Part shown: positions 17,935-26,114 of the stretch, piece after piece | Position numbering within the stretch: position 1 is the stretch's first letter | Layout: each line of letters starts with the position of its first letter | DNA from: Thiohalocapsa halophila | GTDB lineage: Bacteria > Pseudomonadota > Gammaproteobacteria > Chromatiales > Chromatiaceae | NCBI RefSeq assembly: GCF_016583825.1 | Contig: NZ_NRRV01000001.1 | Span: 171,983-235,982 of the forward strand | Direction: 5' to 3' | DNA length: 64,000 nucleotides | Position numbers and translations under genes: made by a program | Notes under the pieces: model-generated | Database searches by the model: none | Seen by the model: the letters and a program-made list of their open reading frames with translations, nothing else | Told to the model about the DNA's origin: nothing

Positions 17935-20625
17935 ATGCGTGCTTCTCCCGACCGCCCTTCGCCAACGCGGGCGGCGCTGCAGACGGCGCTCAGCTACGCG
18001 GCGCTCGCCACGGGGTGGATTCTGGCCTCCGATCTGGCTCTGGGGCTGCTGGACCCCATGGCGGAAGCCCTCTTGCGGTGGCAAGTGCTCAAGGGCCTGG
18101 GCTTCGTCGCCGTGACGTCCGGCTTGTTCTTCCTGCTGATGCGCGTGCACCTGCAACGGGAGCAGGAAGGCGCACGACGCTTCTCGAGGCTGGTCGAGAA
18201 CCTGCCGGGCATGGCCTACCGGTGTGAGAATGACCGCTACTGGACCATGCGCTATGTCAGTCAGGCAGCGCAGTCGCTAACGGGCTACACACCGGGCGAG
18301 CTGCTCGACAATACCCGACTCGCCTACGCCGAGCTCATCGACCCCGAAGACCGCGAGCGCGTTTGGCAGCAAGTGCAGACGGCCGTCAGCGAAGGACGAC
18401 CCTTTCGCATCGAGTACCGGCTACGCCGGCGCGACGGCGCGAGGGCCTGGATCTGGGAGCAAGGTCGCAGCGTACCAGACCCGGACCACAAGGGCCGTAT
18501 GCTCCTCGAAGGGATCATGCTCGATATCACCGAGCAGAAGCTCGCGGAAGCCACCACCGAGCAAACCGTCAAACGCTTGGCGGCCCTCGGCGACAACCTG
18601 CCGGGCGGCGCCATCTATCGGCTGCATCGCGATGCCGACGGCGCGTATCGCTTTACCTACGCCTCCCGCGGCATCGAGCGAATCCTGGGCATCGGCCGCG
18701 ACCGCATGCTCGCCGATGCGCATGCGGTCTTCGCGCTGACGGAGCCGCCTCACGGCGCGGTGATCAGGGAGACCAACGAGCGTTCTGCGCAGGATCTGAG
18801 CGTCGTCGACATGGAGCTGCCGCAGCGTCTGCCGGACGGCACACGCAAGTGGATCGCAGTGCGCTCCATGCCCTATCGATTGGCCGACGGCAGCGTCTTC
18901 TGGGACGGCATCGTACTCGACATCAGCGAGCGCAAGCAGGCCGAGGAAAAGCTCCGCGAGGCCGCCGCCGTCTTTGCCAGCACGGCGGAGGGGGTTGCGA
19001 TCACCGGCCTCGACGGTTGCATCCGCGACGTCAATCAGGCGTTTTGCGATATCACGGGTTATCGGCGCGAGGACGTCATCGGTGAGCACCCCGGGCTGCT
19101 GCAATCCGAGCGCCATGATCATGGTTTTTATCTGTCCATGTACCGGTCGCTGCGCAAGACAGGGAAATGGCATGGAGAGGTCTGGCAGCGGCATCAAAGC
19201 GGCATGGAGTATCCGGCGCTACTGACCATCAGCATGGTCTGGGATCAGCAGGGACGAGCGAGCGGCTATGTCGGCGTTTTCACCGACATTACCGCCATCA
19301 AACAATCCGAGCAGCGGCTGGATTACCTGGCGCACCACGACGGCCTCACGCAACTGCCGAACCGCCTGCTGTTCGACAACCGTTTGCAGAAGAGCATTCG
19401 CTCGGCCATGCGTCGGAACGAGACACTCGCCGTCTTGTTCATGGACATCGATCGCTTCAAGCACATCAACGACAGCCTGGGCCACTCCTCCGGGGACAAG
19501 CTGCTGCAGCAGCTGGCTCAGCGCTTACGGGCGGCCATGAACAGCAGCGACCTGGTCGCGCGCATCAGCGGTGATGAGTTCGTCGTGCTGTTGACTAGCA
19601 TCCGGAATGCTGACGCCGTGGTCAGCATGGTGCACAGGCTGATGGCCCCACTCAAAGAGCCCTTCATAGTGGATGGCAACGAAGTGCGCGTCACCACCAG
19701 CATCGGTATCAGTCTGTGCCCCGATGACGGCCGCAGCGCGGCCGAGCTGTTGCGCAATGCCGATGCGGCCATGTACCAGGCCAAGGAAGAGGGCGGCAAC
19801 ACCTATCGCTTCTACACCGAGGAGATGACGGCGGCCGCCTTCGAGCATGTCTATCTGGACAATGCCCTGCGCAGCGCCCTGGAGCGCGAGCAATTCCGCC
19901 TCGTCTATCAACCGCAGGTGGACATGGCATCCGGCCGGCTGTTGGGCGTCGAGGCCCTGTTGCGCTGGGATCATCCCGAAGAGGGCCTGATCCCGCCCGG
20001 GCGCTTCATTCATATCGCCGAGCAAAGCGGTCTGATCCGGGACATCGGCCTGTGGGTGCTGCGCACGGCCTGTAGCCAGGGCCGGCACTGGCTCGATCAG
20101 GGCTTTGCATTCGGTACCCTTGCGGTCAATGTCGCAACCCGGCAAATCCATGATGCGAGCTTCGTCCCCGCCATCGAGCGCACGCTCGCCGACACTGGCC
20201 TACCGCCCGACTGTCTCGACCTGGAGATCAGCGAAGACTTCGTCATGCGCCATGTCAACGTCGGCGCGGAGAGGCTCCAGAGGCTGCGCGCCCAGGGCGT
20301 CGGCATCGCCATCGACGACTTCGGTACCGGTTATTCGTCACTCGGTCACCTCAAGCGCCTCCCCATCAACAAGCTCAAGATCGACCAATCCTTTGTCCGG
20401 GATATCCCCGACGATCACGACGACATGGCCATCTGCGACGCCGTAATCGCCATCGGCCGGTCCCTGGGCCTCACCGTCATCGCCGAAGGCGTCGAGACCG
20501 AGGCACAGGTCGATTGCCTGCGCGGCAAGGGCTGCAGCATCGCCCAAGGGTATCTCTTCGGGCGACCCGTGCCCGCCGAAGAGATCGTCCGCGCCTTCGC
20601 CGCGACTCCGGCCGGCATCGACTGA
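17935..20625 (+). CDS. Membrane PAS-PAS-PAS-GGDEF-EAL cyclic-di-GMP protein
   Basis: An 896-residue signalling protein. Two N-terminal hydrophobic segments (about 15-70) anchor it, followed by three PAS-type domains (about 85-195, 215-325, 340-450), then GGDEF (about 460-620) and EAL (about 640-890). The GGDEF signature reads RISGDEFVVL near residue 542; SGDEF can be active. EAL reads GVEALLRWDHP near 671, with later DFGTGYSSL and LKIDQSFVRDI, so the phosphodiesterase residues look intact. It probably makes or degrades c-di-GMP in response to a PAS-bound signal. It is a single gene convergent with the MBL-rhodanese gene. Confidence 0.92.
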   Translation: MRASPDRPSPTRAALQTALSYAALATGWILASDLALGLLDPMAEALLRWQVLKGLGFVAVTSGLFFLLMRVHLQREQEGARRFSRLVENLPGMAYRCENDRYWTMRYVSQAAQSLTGYTPGELLDNTRLAYAELIDPEDRERVWQQVQTAVSEGRPFRIEYRLRRRDGARAWIWEQGRSVPDPDHKGRMLLEGIMLDITEQKLAEATTEQTVKRLAALGDNLPGGAIYRLHRDADGAYRFTYASRGIERILGIGRDRMLADAHAVFALTEPPHGAVIRETNERSAQDLSVVDMELPQRLPDGTRKWIAVRSMPYRLADGSVFWDGIVLDISERKQAEEKLREAAAVFASTAEGVAITGLDGCIRDVNQAFCDITGYRREDVIGEHPGLLQSERHDHGFYLSMYRSLRKTGKWHGEVWQRHQSGMEYPALLTISMVWDQQGRASGYVGVFTDITAIKQSEQRLDYLAHHDGLTQLPNRLLFDNRLQKSIRSAMRRNETLAVLFMDIDRFKHINDSLGHSSGDKLLQQLAQRLRAAMNSSDLVARISGDEFVVLLTSIRNADAVVSMVHRLMAPLKEPFIVDGNEVRVTTSIGISLCPDDGRSAAELLRNADAAMYQAKEEGGNTYRFYTEEMTAAAFEHVYLDNALRSALEREQFRLVYQPQVDMASGRLLGVEALLRWDHPEEGLIPPGRFIHIAEQSGLIRDIGLWVLRTACSQGRHWLDQGFAFGTLAVNVATRQIHDASFVPAIERTLADTGLPPDCLDLEISEDFVMRHVNVGAERLQRLRAQGVGIAIDDFGTGYSSLGHLKRLPINKLKIDQSFVRDIPDDHDDMAICDAVIAIGRSLGLTVIAEGVETEAQVDCLRGKGCSIAQGYLFGRPVPAEEIVRAFAATPAGID

Positions 20626-20710
20626 GCAGATCCGACACACCGGCACAGCGCCCGGGTAAGGACTGATCCCTCGGCCGTGTCGGTCAGGCATCGACGCGGG
20701 CCGAAGCCGG

Positions 20711-22126
20711 TCAGCCGTCGTCCGGTGCGGTGGTGGGGAAGCCTTCCGCTTGCCAGCCCGTCATGCCGCCGAGCACATGCGCCACGTCCGGATGCCCGTG
20801 GGACTTCAGCACGCTCGCCGCCACCGAGGAGCGAAAGCCGCTGCCGCAGATAACGGCGATGGGCCGCTCGCGGCCGCCGCCGGCGAGGAGCTCGTCGGCG
20901 CGCCGGGTCAGCTCGGCCCCGGTGAGATGCACGGCGCCCGGGATATGGCCGGCGCTCCACTCCGCCGGCTGGCGCACATCGAGCACCATCAGGTCGTCGC
21001 GCCGGTCCAGCGCGCGGCGCAGCTCGTGCACCGTCCACTGCGGCAGGACCTCAATGGGCTTGCCGGCGGTGCGCCAGGCGAGCATGCCGCCGCCGAGCCA
21101 GCCCTTGGGCAGCGGATAGCCGATGCGCAGCAGCTGCCAGCAGACCTCCCAGAGGTCCTCGGCGCGATCCAGCACCAGCACCAGGTCCTGATCATAGGGC
21201 AGCACGCTGCCGGCCCAGGTGGCGAAGCTGCTGCCGATGCCGACATTGATGGCGCCCGGGATATGCGCGGCGAAGGCCTCCGGCGCGCGGCAGTCGAGCA
21301 CCACGGCACCCTCCTCGCGGGCGCGCTCGAAGGCGTCCAGGTCCAACGGCGGCGGGTCGGCGAGCACGCCGAGTAGCGGCGGCCCCTCGCTGTTCAGCCG
21401 GCGCATGCGCGGCCAATAGGGCGGTACCGCCGGCAGGTCCGTCAGGTCCATACAGTGACCGACAAACTCGTCCTTGGAGGCGAGATTGGACAGCATCGCG
21501 TTCATGCGCCGCTCGTAGCCGATGGTGGTCGACAGCCGGCTGCCGATGTGCCCGCCGCAGAGCGAGCCAGCCACATGGGTGGGATAGACCTCGACGAAGT
21601 CCGGCAGGGGCAGGATCTTGCGCTGTAGGGTATCGCAGAAGGCCTCGGCACCGCGGCGGGCCTCCGCCTCGCCGCCGAGCAGATCCGGCCGCGCCAGATC
21701 GCCCACCAGCAGCGCACCGCCGGAGAAGAGGATCGCGGGCTCCTCGCCGCGTGAGCGGTCGGTGACCAGCAGGCTCACGTGCTCCGGCGTGTGCCCCGGG
21801 GTGTGCAACAGCTCGAAGCGGACCTCGCCCATGTCCAATTGCTCACCGTCGTCCATGGCTCGCACCGGATAGCCCAGCTCGGCGCGGGCGCCGGCCAGGA
21901 GCTGCACGTCGGTGCGCGCCGGCAGCTCGCAAATGCCGGAGAGGTAGTCGTTGTGCTGATGGGTGTCGCAGGCATAGCGGATACGAAGCCCCTGGCTGCG
22001 GGCTTCCGCGAAATAGGTCTCGACGTCGCGGCGGACATCGAGCACCAAGGCCTCGCCGGTGTCTTCGGAACCGACCAGGTAAGAGGCGTGGCCCAGACTC
22101 TCGAGATAGAACTGCTTGAAGATCAT
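20711..22126 (-). CDS. Metallo-beta-lactamase fold protein with two rhodanese domains (CstB/persulfide dioxygenase-like)
   Basis: 471 residues. The N-terminal MBL domain (1-250) has the metal motif DTHQHNDY (His 56, His 58, Asp 60) and HTPGHTPEH, with the Tyr after Asp typical of CstB-like persulfide dioxygenase-sulfurtransferases. The first rhodanese domain (about 270-360) lacks a catalytic Cys, reading LVLVLDRAED at that site. The second (about 375-465) keeps VICGSGFRS with Cys 427. Such enzymes oxidise or transfer sulfane sulfur, which suits a sulfur-oxidising organism. The ATG at 22124-22126 is chosen because the family begins M-I-F-x-Q; the long open frame upstream is low-complexity and noncoding. 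Confidence 0.85.
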   Translation of the reverse strand: MIFKQFYLESLGHASYLVGSEDTGEALVLDVRRDVETYFAEARSQGLRIRYACDTHQHNDYLSGICELPARTDVQLLAGARAELGYPVRAMDDGEQLDMGEVRFELLHTPGHTPEHVSLLVTDRSRGEEPAILFSGGALLVGDLARPDLLGGEAEARRGAEAFCDTLQRKILPLPDFVEVYPTHVAGSLCGGHIGSRLSTTIGYERRMNAMLSNLASKDEFVGHCMDLTDLPAVPPYWPRMRRLNSEGPPLLGVLADPPPLDLDAFERAREEGAVVLDCRAPEAFAAHIPGAINVGIGSSFATWAGSVLPYDQDLVLVLDRAEDLWEVCWQLLRIGYPLPKGWLGGGMLAWRTAGKPIEVLPQWTVHELRRALDRRDDLMVLDVRQPAEWSAGHIPGAVHLTGAELTRRADELLAGGGRERPIAVICGSGFRSSVAASVLKSHGHPDVAHVLGGMTGWQAEGFPTTAPDDG

Positions 22127-22583
22127 GATCGCCCTCTTGCTGCGGCTCAACGGGCGCGGGGGCGCCGATTGCTGAGCCATGCGGGGAGCAAGAGGCGGGC
22201 CGGGGCTGGCGCTCGGCCGCCAGCCATGGCGCCGGCGGCGGGGCGGGCGCCGCGGTGATCGCCAGCAAGGCGCGGCGTCGGCGGGGATGCAAACCGGCGC
22301 GGGCGCAACCGGAGGATGCGTGACAGCGCGGCCATTTGCACACACCGCTGGGCAGTTGCACCAGCCGCCGGGTGCTTTGCCCCGGCCGGGCATCGCTCGG
22401 GCAGCGCCGCAACGGAGCCCGGCACTGCCCACGGGGCCGGCGACCCCAGCATCTGCGGGCGCCGCCGTTGTCCGCAGCGCGACGTTCCGTAATGCCGGCA
22501 CGGCGCTTGCGCCAATCGAGGTGTCGCACGCCCGGCATGTCGCCATGCACCGGGCTCCAACCGAATCACCTGGAGAAGACGCC
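22127..22583. other. Divergent intergenic region
   Basis: About 457 bp between two divergent genes (the MBL-rhodanese gene and the small membrane protein). It must hold both promoters. Reading frames cross it, but all are Arg/Pro/Ala-rich and unlike known proteins. No RNA gene or strong hairpin was recognised. Confidence 0.5.
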
Positions 22584-23063
22584 ATGAGCGAAACCCTGTA
22601 CGTCCGCGCACACGAGCCCCGCACGGCCGATCGAGTCGTCAACGAGCTGTTGGATCGCGAGCACTTCTCGCCGGAGCGCCTGCACGCCTACGGCAAACGC
22701 CTGCCCGGCGGCCTGCGAGTGGAGGCCACACGCTGGCGCAGCACGGCGCTGGCCATCCTGCCGGGCGCCGTCGTCGGAGCCGTCGCGGTGCCGTTTCTGT
22801 GGCTGGTCGTGGTCGAGACGCCGAGCGATGTCGCCACCCTGGCGCTCGGCCTGATCGGCGCCGTGGTCGCCGGCGGCTGGTCGCTGCTACACGAGCGCCA
22901 CAAGGACTCGCCGATGAATGCCCAAAAGCGCGCCATGCGCCATGGCGACCTGCTGATCGCCGCCGATGTAGACGATCGCGACAGGGACGCGGTGGAGCGC
23001 CGCATCGGCGAAGCACACCCGGAGGTGGACGTGCTGGGCGCGAACCCGGGTCAGCGCGCGTGA
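22584..23063 (+). CDS. Hypothetical membrane protein with two transmembrane helices
   Basis: A 159-residue protein. A soluble N-terminal ~50 residues (MSETLYVRAHEPRTADRVVN...) resembles the small stress-protein/YflT-like region that precedes membrane hairpins. Two helices follow (about 56-78 and 84-102), then a cytosolic tail with HGDLLIAADVDDRDRDAVERRI and EVDVLG. The frame is open far upstream, but a good ribosome-binding sequence (TGGAGAAG) precedes the ATG at 22584, which begins the compositionally normal part. The role is unknown; proteins of this shape are often stress-induced. It is convergent with the pseudogene that follows and overlaps it by 13 bp. Confidence 0.6.
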   Translation: MSETLYVRAHEPRTADRVVNELLDREHFSPERLHAYGKRLPGGLRVEATRWRSTALAILPGAVVGAVAVPFLWLVVVETPSDVATLALGLIGAVVAGGWSLLHERHKDSPMNAQKRAMRHGDLLIAADVDDRDRDAVERRIGEAHPEVDVLGANPGQRA

Positions 23064-23515
23064 TAGAGGCCGGCGTAGGCGTCCGGGTCCAGGATCTCGC
23101 GGATATCCACGAAGCTGCCGCTCAGCCGCCGCCACCGCGTGAGGACCAGTGCAACATAGAGCCCGCCGATGGCATAGACCACCAGCACGGCCACGTGCAG
23201 GGCCAGGTCGGTGACCGGCAGCCCGGCCACCAGCGGGCGGGCCAGGGCCACCGCGTGGCTGACGGGGAGCACCTGCATCGCCGCCTGCATGGCCGGCGGC
23301 AGCCCCGCGATGGGGTAGAAGACGCCGCAGAGGATGAGCATGGGCGTCACGACCAGGATCGCAGCAGCGCTGAAGGCGGCCTTGGTGGCGCACCAGAGCC
23401 TCTCCCCCGACAGGATGTCGTCCAGCGCCAGCGGCGTGGCCCGCGTGGCGTCGTAGGTGCGCTGCATCTGCGTAGGCGTGAGCACCGAATGGTTGGTGAG
23501 CAGCAGCGTCGTGCC
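23051..23515 (-). pseudogene. ABC-2 type (NodJ-like) permease remnant with internal deletion
   Basis: The frame keeps two blocks of a NodJ-type ABC-2 permease. An upstream block (QRTYDATRATPLALDDILSG, then ERLWCATKAAFS) is joined directly to the C-terminal block (TPMLILCGVFYPIAGLPPAM...LPVSHAVALARPLV...VLTRWRR). In intact relatives about 50 residues containing two membrane segments lie between them, and about 100 residues precede the first block; both are missing. The upstream part of the open frame overlaps the Sel1 gene and has no family resemblance. No ATPase (NodI) gene is adjacent. It is most likely a nonfunctional relic left by deletions. Confidence 0.7.
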
Positions 23516-23543
23516 GCGGGCCCGCGAGCTCAGGCCCGCGAGC

Positions 23544-23858
23544 TCAGGAACGGCCGATAACGCGCAGCGACGCCCCCGCACGCAGGCGCTTGGCGGCCGC
23601 GTATTCGTCATCGGTCATCTGGCTGCCGACGATGTTGCGCAGCAGGTCGGCGTCCGCATCGCCCTGCTCCACCGCCAGCGACAGCCAGTAGTGCGCTTGG
23701 GCCAGGTCGATGGTCACGCCCCGACCCTCCGCGTAGATAAGGCCCAGGGCGTACTGCGCGTCCACTTCGCCGCGCTCGGCTGCCTCGCGCACGGCACCCA
23801 CCTTGCTCGGGTCGTTACGCAGCAGAATCAGGTCTTTGAGATAGCTGTTGTCACTCAT
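23544..23858 (-). CDS. Small Sel1-like repeat protein
   Basis: A 104-residue soluble protein with Sel1/TPR-like helices: AAERGEVDAQYALGLIYAEGRGVTIDLAQAHYWLSLAVEQGDADA is one and a half Sel1 repeats, flanked by MSDNSYLKDLILLRNDPSKVG and a basic end. Sel1 repeats mediate protein contacts. It is a single gene with a normal start; the preceding 500 bp are noncoding. Confidence 0.75.
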   Translation of the reverse strand: MSDNSYLKDLILLRNDPSKVGAVREAAERGEVDAQYALGLIYAEGRGVTIDLAQAHYWLSLAVEQGDADADLLRNIVGSQMTDDEYAAAKRLRAGASLRVIGRS

Positions 23859-24376
23859 GGCTCGTGGCTCCGGCGCCGCTGCGCCTGCGTGCTGCGAAAT
23901 CGGTATCCAGTCTAGTCTCCGCGGCCTGCGTCGTAACTGGACTCGTAACTGGTCTCGTAACTGGCGAGCAAAGCATCATGGGCATCGAAGCCGACGATGT
24001 CCCGCAGCACCCCGAAGCTGACGCGCTGCGCGGGCGTCTGCCCGGTCGACAGCTGGCTCAGCGCCGCTTGCATAGCGTGCACGACGCTGATGCCGGGCGC
24101 GAGTCAGCGGCGCTCGGGTGCCGGCGGTCTGCAAGGCTGGGGGCCACCCGCCGGTAACCGGCGCGGGCGCACATGCAGGCGCAGGCGCACATGCAAAAGA
24201 AAAGGCGGGGATCGCCCGCCTATCTTCCGTCCGGCATGCGACCTGCCGGTGTGGGTGACACCCAGGTCGGCGGCGGCCCCAATGCCGAATCGGTCCGTAT
24301 TTCGGTCCGATCAGGCTCCGCGCGCCCGCTGTCGGGCCGCCCGGGCAACCGCGAGCGCTGGTGAGTGCTGTATGGC
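23859..24376. other. Intergenic region with a 12-bp tandem repeat
   Basis: A 518-bp region between two minus-strand genes. It contains three copies of tcgtaactgg at 23931-23940, 23943-23952 and 23955-23964 (12-bp period) about 75 bp upstream of the Sel1 gene start. The rest has no credible frame, RNA gene or terminator. Confidence 0.6.
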
Positions 24377-24574
24377 TCAGCTCTTCACCCAGTTACCGAA
24401 GTTGTCGGTGGTCTTGCCTTCACCGTCGGCGTATCCGGCCTCGTAGGCCTCGGTGAGCCGCTGCTCCTCGCGCTTGGGGTTCTGCAGGAAGCCGCATTGC
24501 CATCCCTGTACGTACTCGTCGTCGACACCCATTTGCTCCATCTTGGTCACGGCGTCGTAGTAGAACTGATTCAT
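24377..24574 (-). CDS. Small conserved-type hypothetical protein
   Basis: A 65-residue soluble, acidic protein (MNQFYYDAVTKMEQMGVDDEY, then GWQCGFLQNPKREEQRLTEA, YEAGYADG, NFGNWVK). The composition, with few Arg/Pro/Ala runs and several aromatic residues, is that of a real protein rather than an antisense shadow. The ATG at 24572-24574 follows GGAGAG at a good ribosome-binding distance; an in-frame TTG five codons upstream is less likely. It has no recognised domain. The EAYEAGYxDG pattern is common in small proteins of unknown function. Confidence 0.65.
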   Translation of the reverse strand: MNQFYYDAVTKMEQMGVDDEYVQGWQCGFLQNPKREEQRLTEAYEAGYADGEGKTTDNFGNWVKS

Positions 24575-24942
24575 CTCCGCTCTCCGCAATCGCGTTCTTT
24601 GGTGTTACGCCTCGACCCGGGGCGCCCCGGGTCGCTCGAGACAACTGCTGACCCGTCCCGTTTCCGCCCAGGTGAGCCGGCGCAGCCGCGGCTTCAGAGG
24701 TGGGCGGCGACGATCCCCGACCGACGCGGTCAGTCTAACGGATAAGCATACCGTTTTTTTCTAATGCGTGCCAATGCGAACGCCCAGCTCTCAACCCAGC
24801 GCTCGCCCCGGCACTTGCGACGGGCCGCAGCGCACACTACATCATCAGGCTGCGTCGCGCCGGATTGCCGCCGCGCGCGCGCCGGGTCCACCAGCCCCGC
24901 GAGCACCGACGCCCGCCACAACCCGACAGGAGATCGCCGCGC
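24575..24942. other. Divergent promoter region before the MoxR gene
   Basis: About 368 bp between divergent genes. It includes an unusually AT-rich patch near 24735-24775 (taagcataccg followed by T7), a plausible promoter location. A GC-rich inverted repeat (gacccggggc / gccccgggtc) lies near 24616-24635. No coding frame was accepted. Confidence 0.45.
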
Positions 24943-25986
24943 ATGCGCCCCGCCCAACTGCTCCGCGTCTTGGAACGCGAATTCGCCAGCACCGCCGAAG
25001 GCCACCACACTCCGGTGATGCTCTGGGGACCGCCGGGGGTGGGCAAATCACAGATGGTCGCGCACATCGCCGAGCGCCACGCCGTGCCGGTCATCGATAT
25101 TCGGCTCTCGCAAATGGAGCCGAGCGATCTGCGCGGCATCCCGTTTCGCGTCGCGGACAAGGTGGAGTGGGCCGTGCCGGCCATCCTGCCGGATAGCGAG
25201 CGCCATGGGGCGGCCGGTGTGCTCTTCCTGGACGAGATCACGTCCGCCCCGCCGGCGGTGTCGGCGGCGGCCTATCAGCTGATCCTCGACCGCCGCCTCG
25301 GCGAGTACGAGGTGCCCCAGCACTGGGCCATCTTCGCCGCCGGCAACCGTCAGGGCGACCGCGGCGTCACTTACAGCATGCCGGCGCCGCTGGCGAACCG
25401 CTTCTCGCACTTCGAGGTGGACACGCACCTGGACGACTGGGTCGCCTGGGCCTATGCCACCGGCATCGACGAGCGCATCATCGCCTTCCTGCGCTTTCGC
25501 CCGGAGTTGCTCTTCGACTTCGACCCGGCGCACAATCCGGTGGCCTTCCCGTCGCCGCGCTCCTGGGAATTCGCGCACCGCGCGCTGCGCAAGTTCGAGG
25601 ACGACGCGCAGCTGCTGCAGGGCACGCTTCAGGGCTGCGTCGGCCCGGCGGCGGGGGTAGAGATAACGGCCTTCGTCAACAGCCTGGACCAGATGCCCGA
25701 CCTGGATGCCATCTGCGCCGGCGACGACGTCTCGGTCCCGCGGGAGATCGACCTCCAGTACGCGGTCGCGGCCGCCCTGGTGGGCAAGGCCATACGCGCC
25801 AAAGACACCGAAGACGGCGAGCCGATCATCGGCAACATCCTCGCCTACGCCGGGCGCTTCCCGCAGCGCGAGATGGGCGTCATGCTGGTCTCCGACCTAC
25901 ACCGGGCCATCGGCAACGACCTGTTCGACGTGCCGGCGTTCGCCGATTGGGCGAGCGCCGTTGCCGATGTGATGCTGTACGAGTAA
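24943..25986 (+). CDS. MoxR-type AAA+ ATPase
   Basis: A 347-residue AAA+ ATPase. Walker A is GPPGVGKS at 29-36, Walker B is GVLFLDEITSAPP, followed by sensor-like FAAGNRQGDRG and an arginine-containing PLANRFSHFEV segment. It belongs to the MoxR branch, whose members act with vWA-domain partners to remodel or activate client proteins. The partner is almost certainly the downstream gene (26115), which has a vWA domain. AGGAGA precedes the ATG at 24943; the open frame upstream is Arg/Pro-rich and noncoding. The intergenic gap of 128 bp contains an inverted heptanucleotide-array element. Confidence 0.85.
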   Translation: MRPAQLLRVLEREFASTAEGHHTPVMLWGPPGVGKSQMVAHIAERHAVPVIDIRLSQMEPSDLRGIPFRVADKVEWAVPAILPDSERHGAAGVLFLDEITSAPPAVSAAAYQLILDRRLGEYEVPQHWAIFAAGNRQGDRGVTYSMPAPLANRFSHFEVDTHLDDWVAWAYATGIDERIIAFLRFRPELLFDFDPAHNPVAFPSPRSWEFAHRALRKFEDDAQLLQGTLQGCVGPAAGVEITAFVNSLDQMPDLDAICAGDDVSVPREIDLQYAVAAALVGKAIRAKDTEDGEPIIGNILAYAGRFPQREMGVMLVSDLHRAIGNDLFDVPAFADWASAVADVMLYE

Positions 25987-25992
25987 GGGCGG

Positions 25993-26068
25993 AGGGCTGA
26001 GGGCCGAGGAGCAGCGGCCAGGGCGTGCGTCCTCAGCCCTCAGCCCTCAGCCCTCAGCCCTCAGCCCT
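25993..26068. repeat. Inverted heptanucleotide arrays upstream of the vWA gene
   Basis: Two-plus left-arm units (agggctg, agggccg, partial) at 25993-26009 face five perfect right-arm units cagccct at 26034-26068, separated by about 24 bp. The arms are complementary and can form a long hairpin. The element begins a few bases after the MoxR stop and ends 46 bp before the ATG of the vWA gene. The same architecture with a different heptamer precedes hoxW at 51316-51460. Confidence 0.8.
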
Positions 26069-26114
26069 TGAGTCAGCTAATCAGCGCCTGCCGGAGCAAA
26101 CTGATACGCAACCC

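Noticed and set aside
22127..22642. N-terminal extension of the MBL-rhodanese frame by about 170 codons.
   Set aside because: The extension is Arg/Pro/Ala-rich with no family match. The family begins at the ATG 22124-22126 just before the first beta strand.
25993..26068. The heptamer arrays as a CRISPR array.
   Set aside because: Units are 7 bp without spacers between them, and no cas genes occur in the window.
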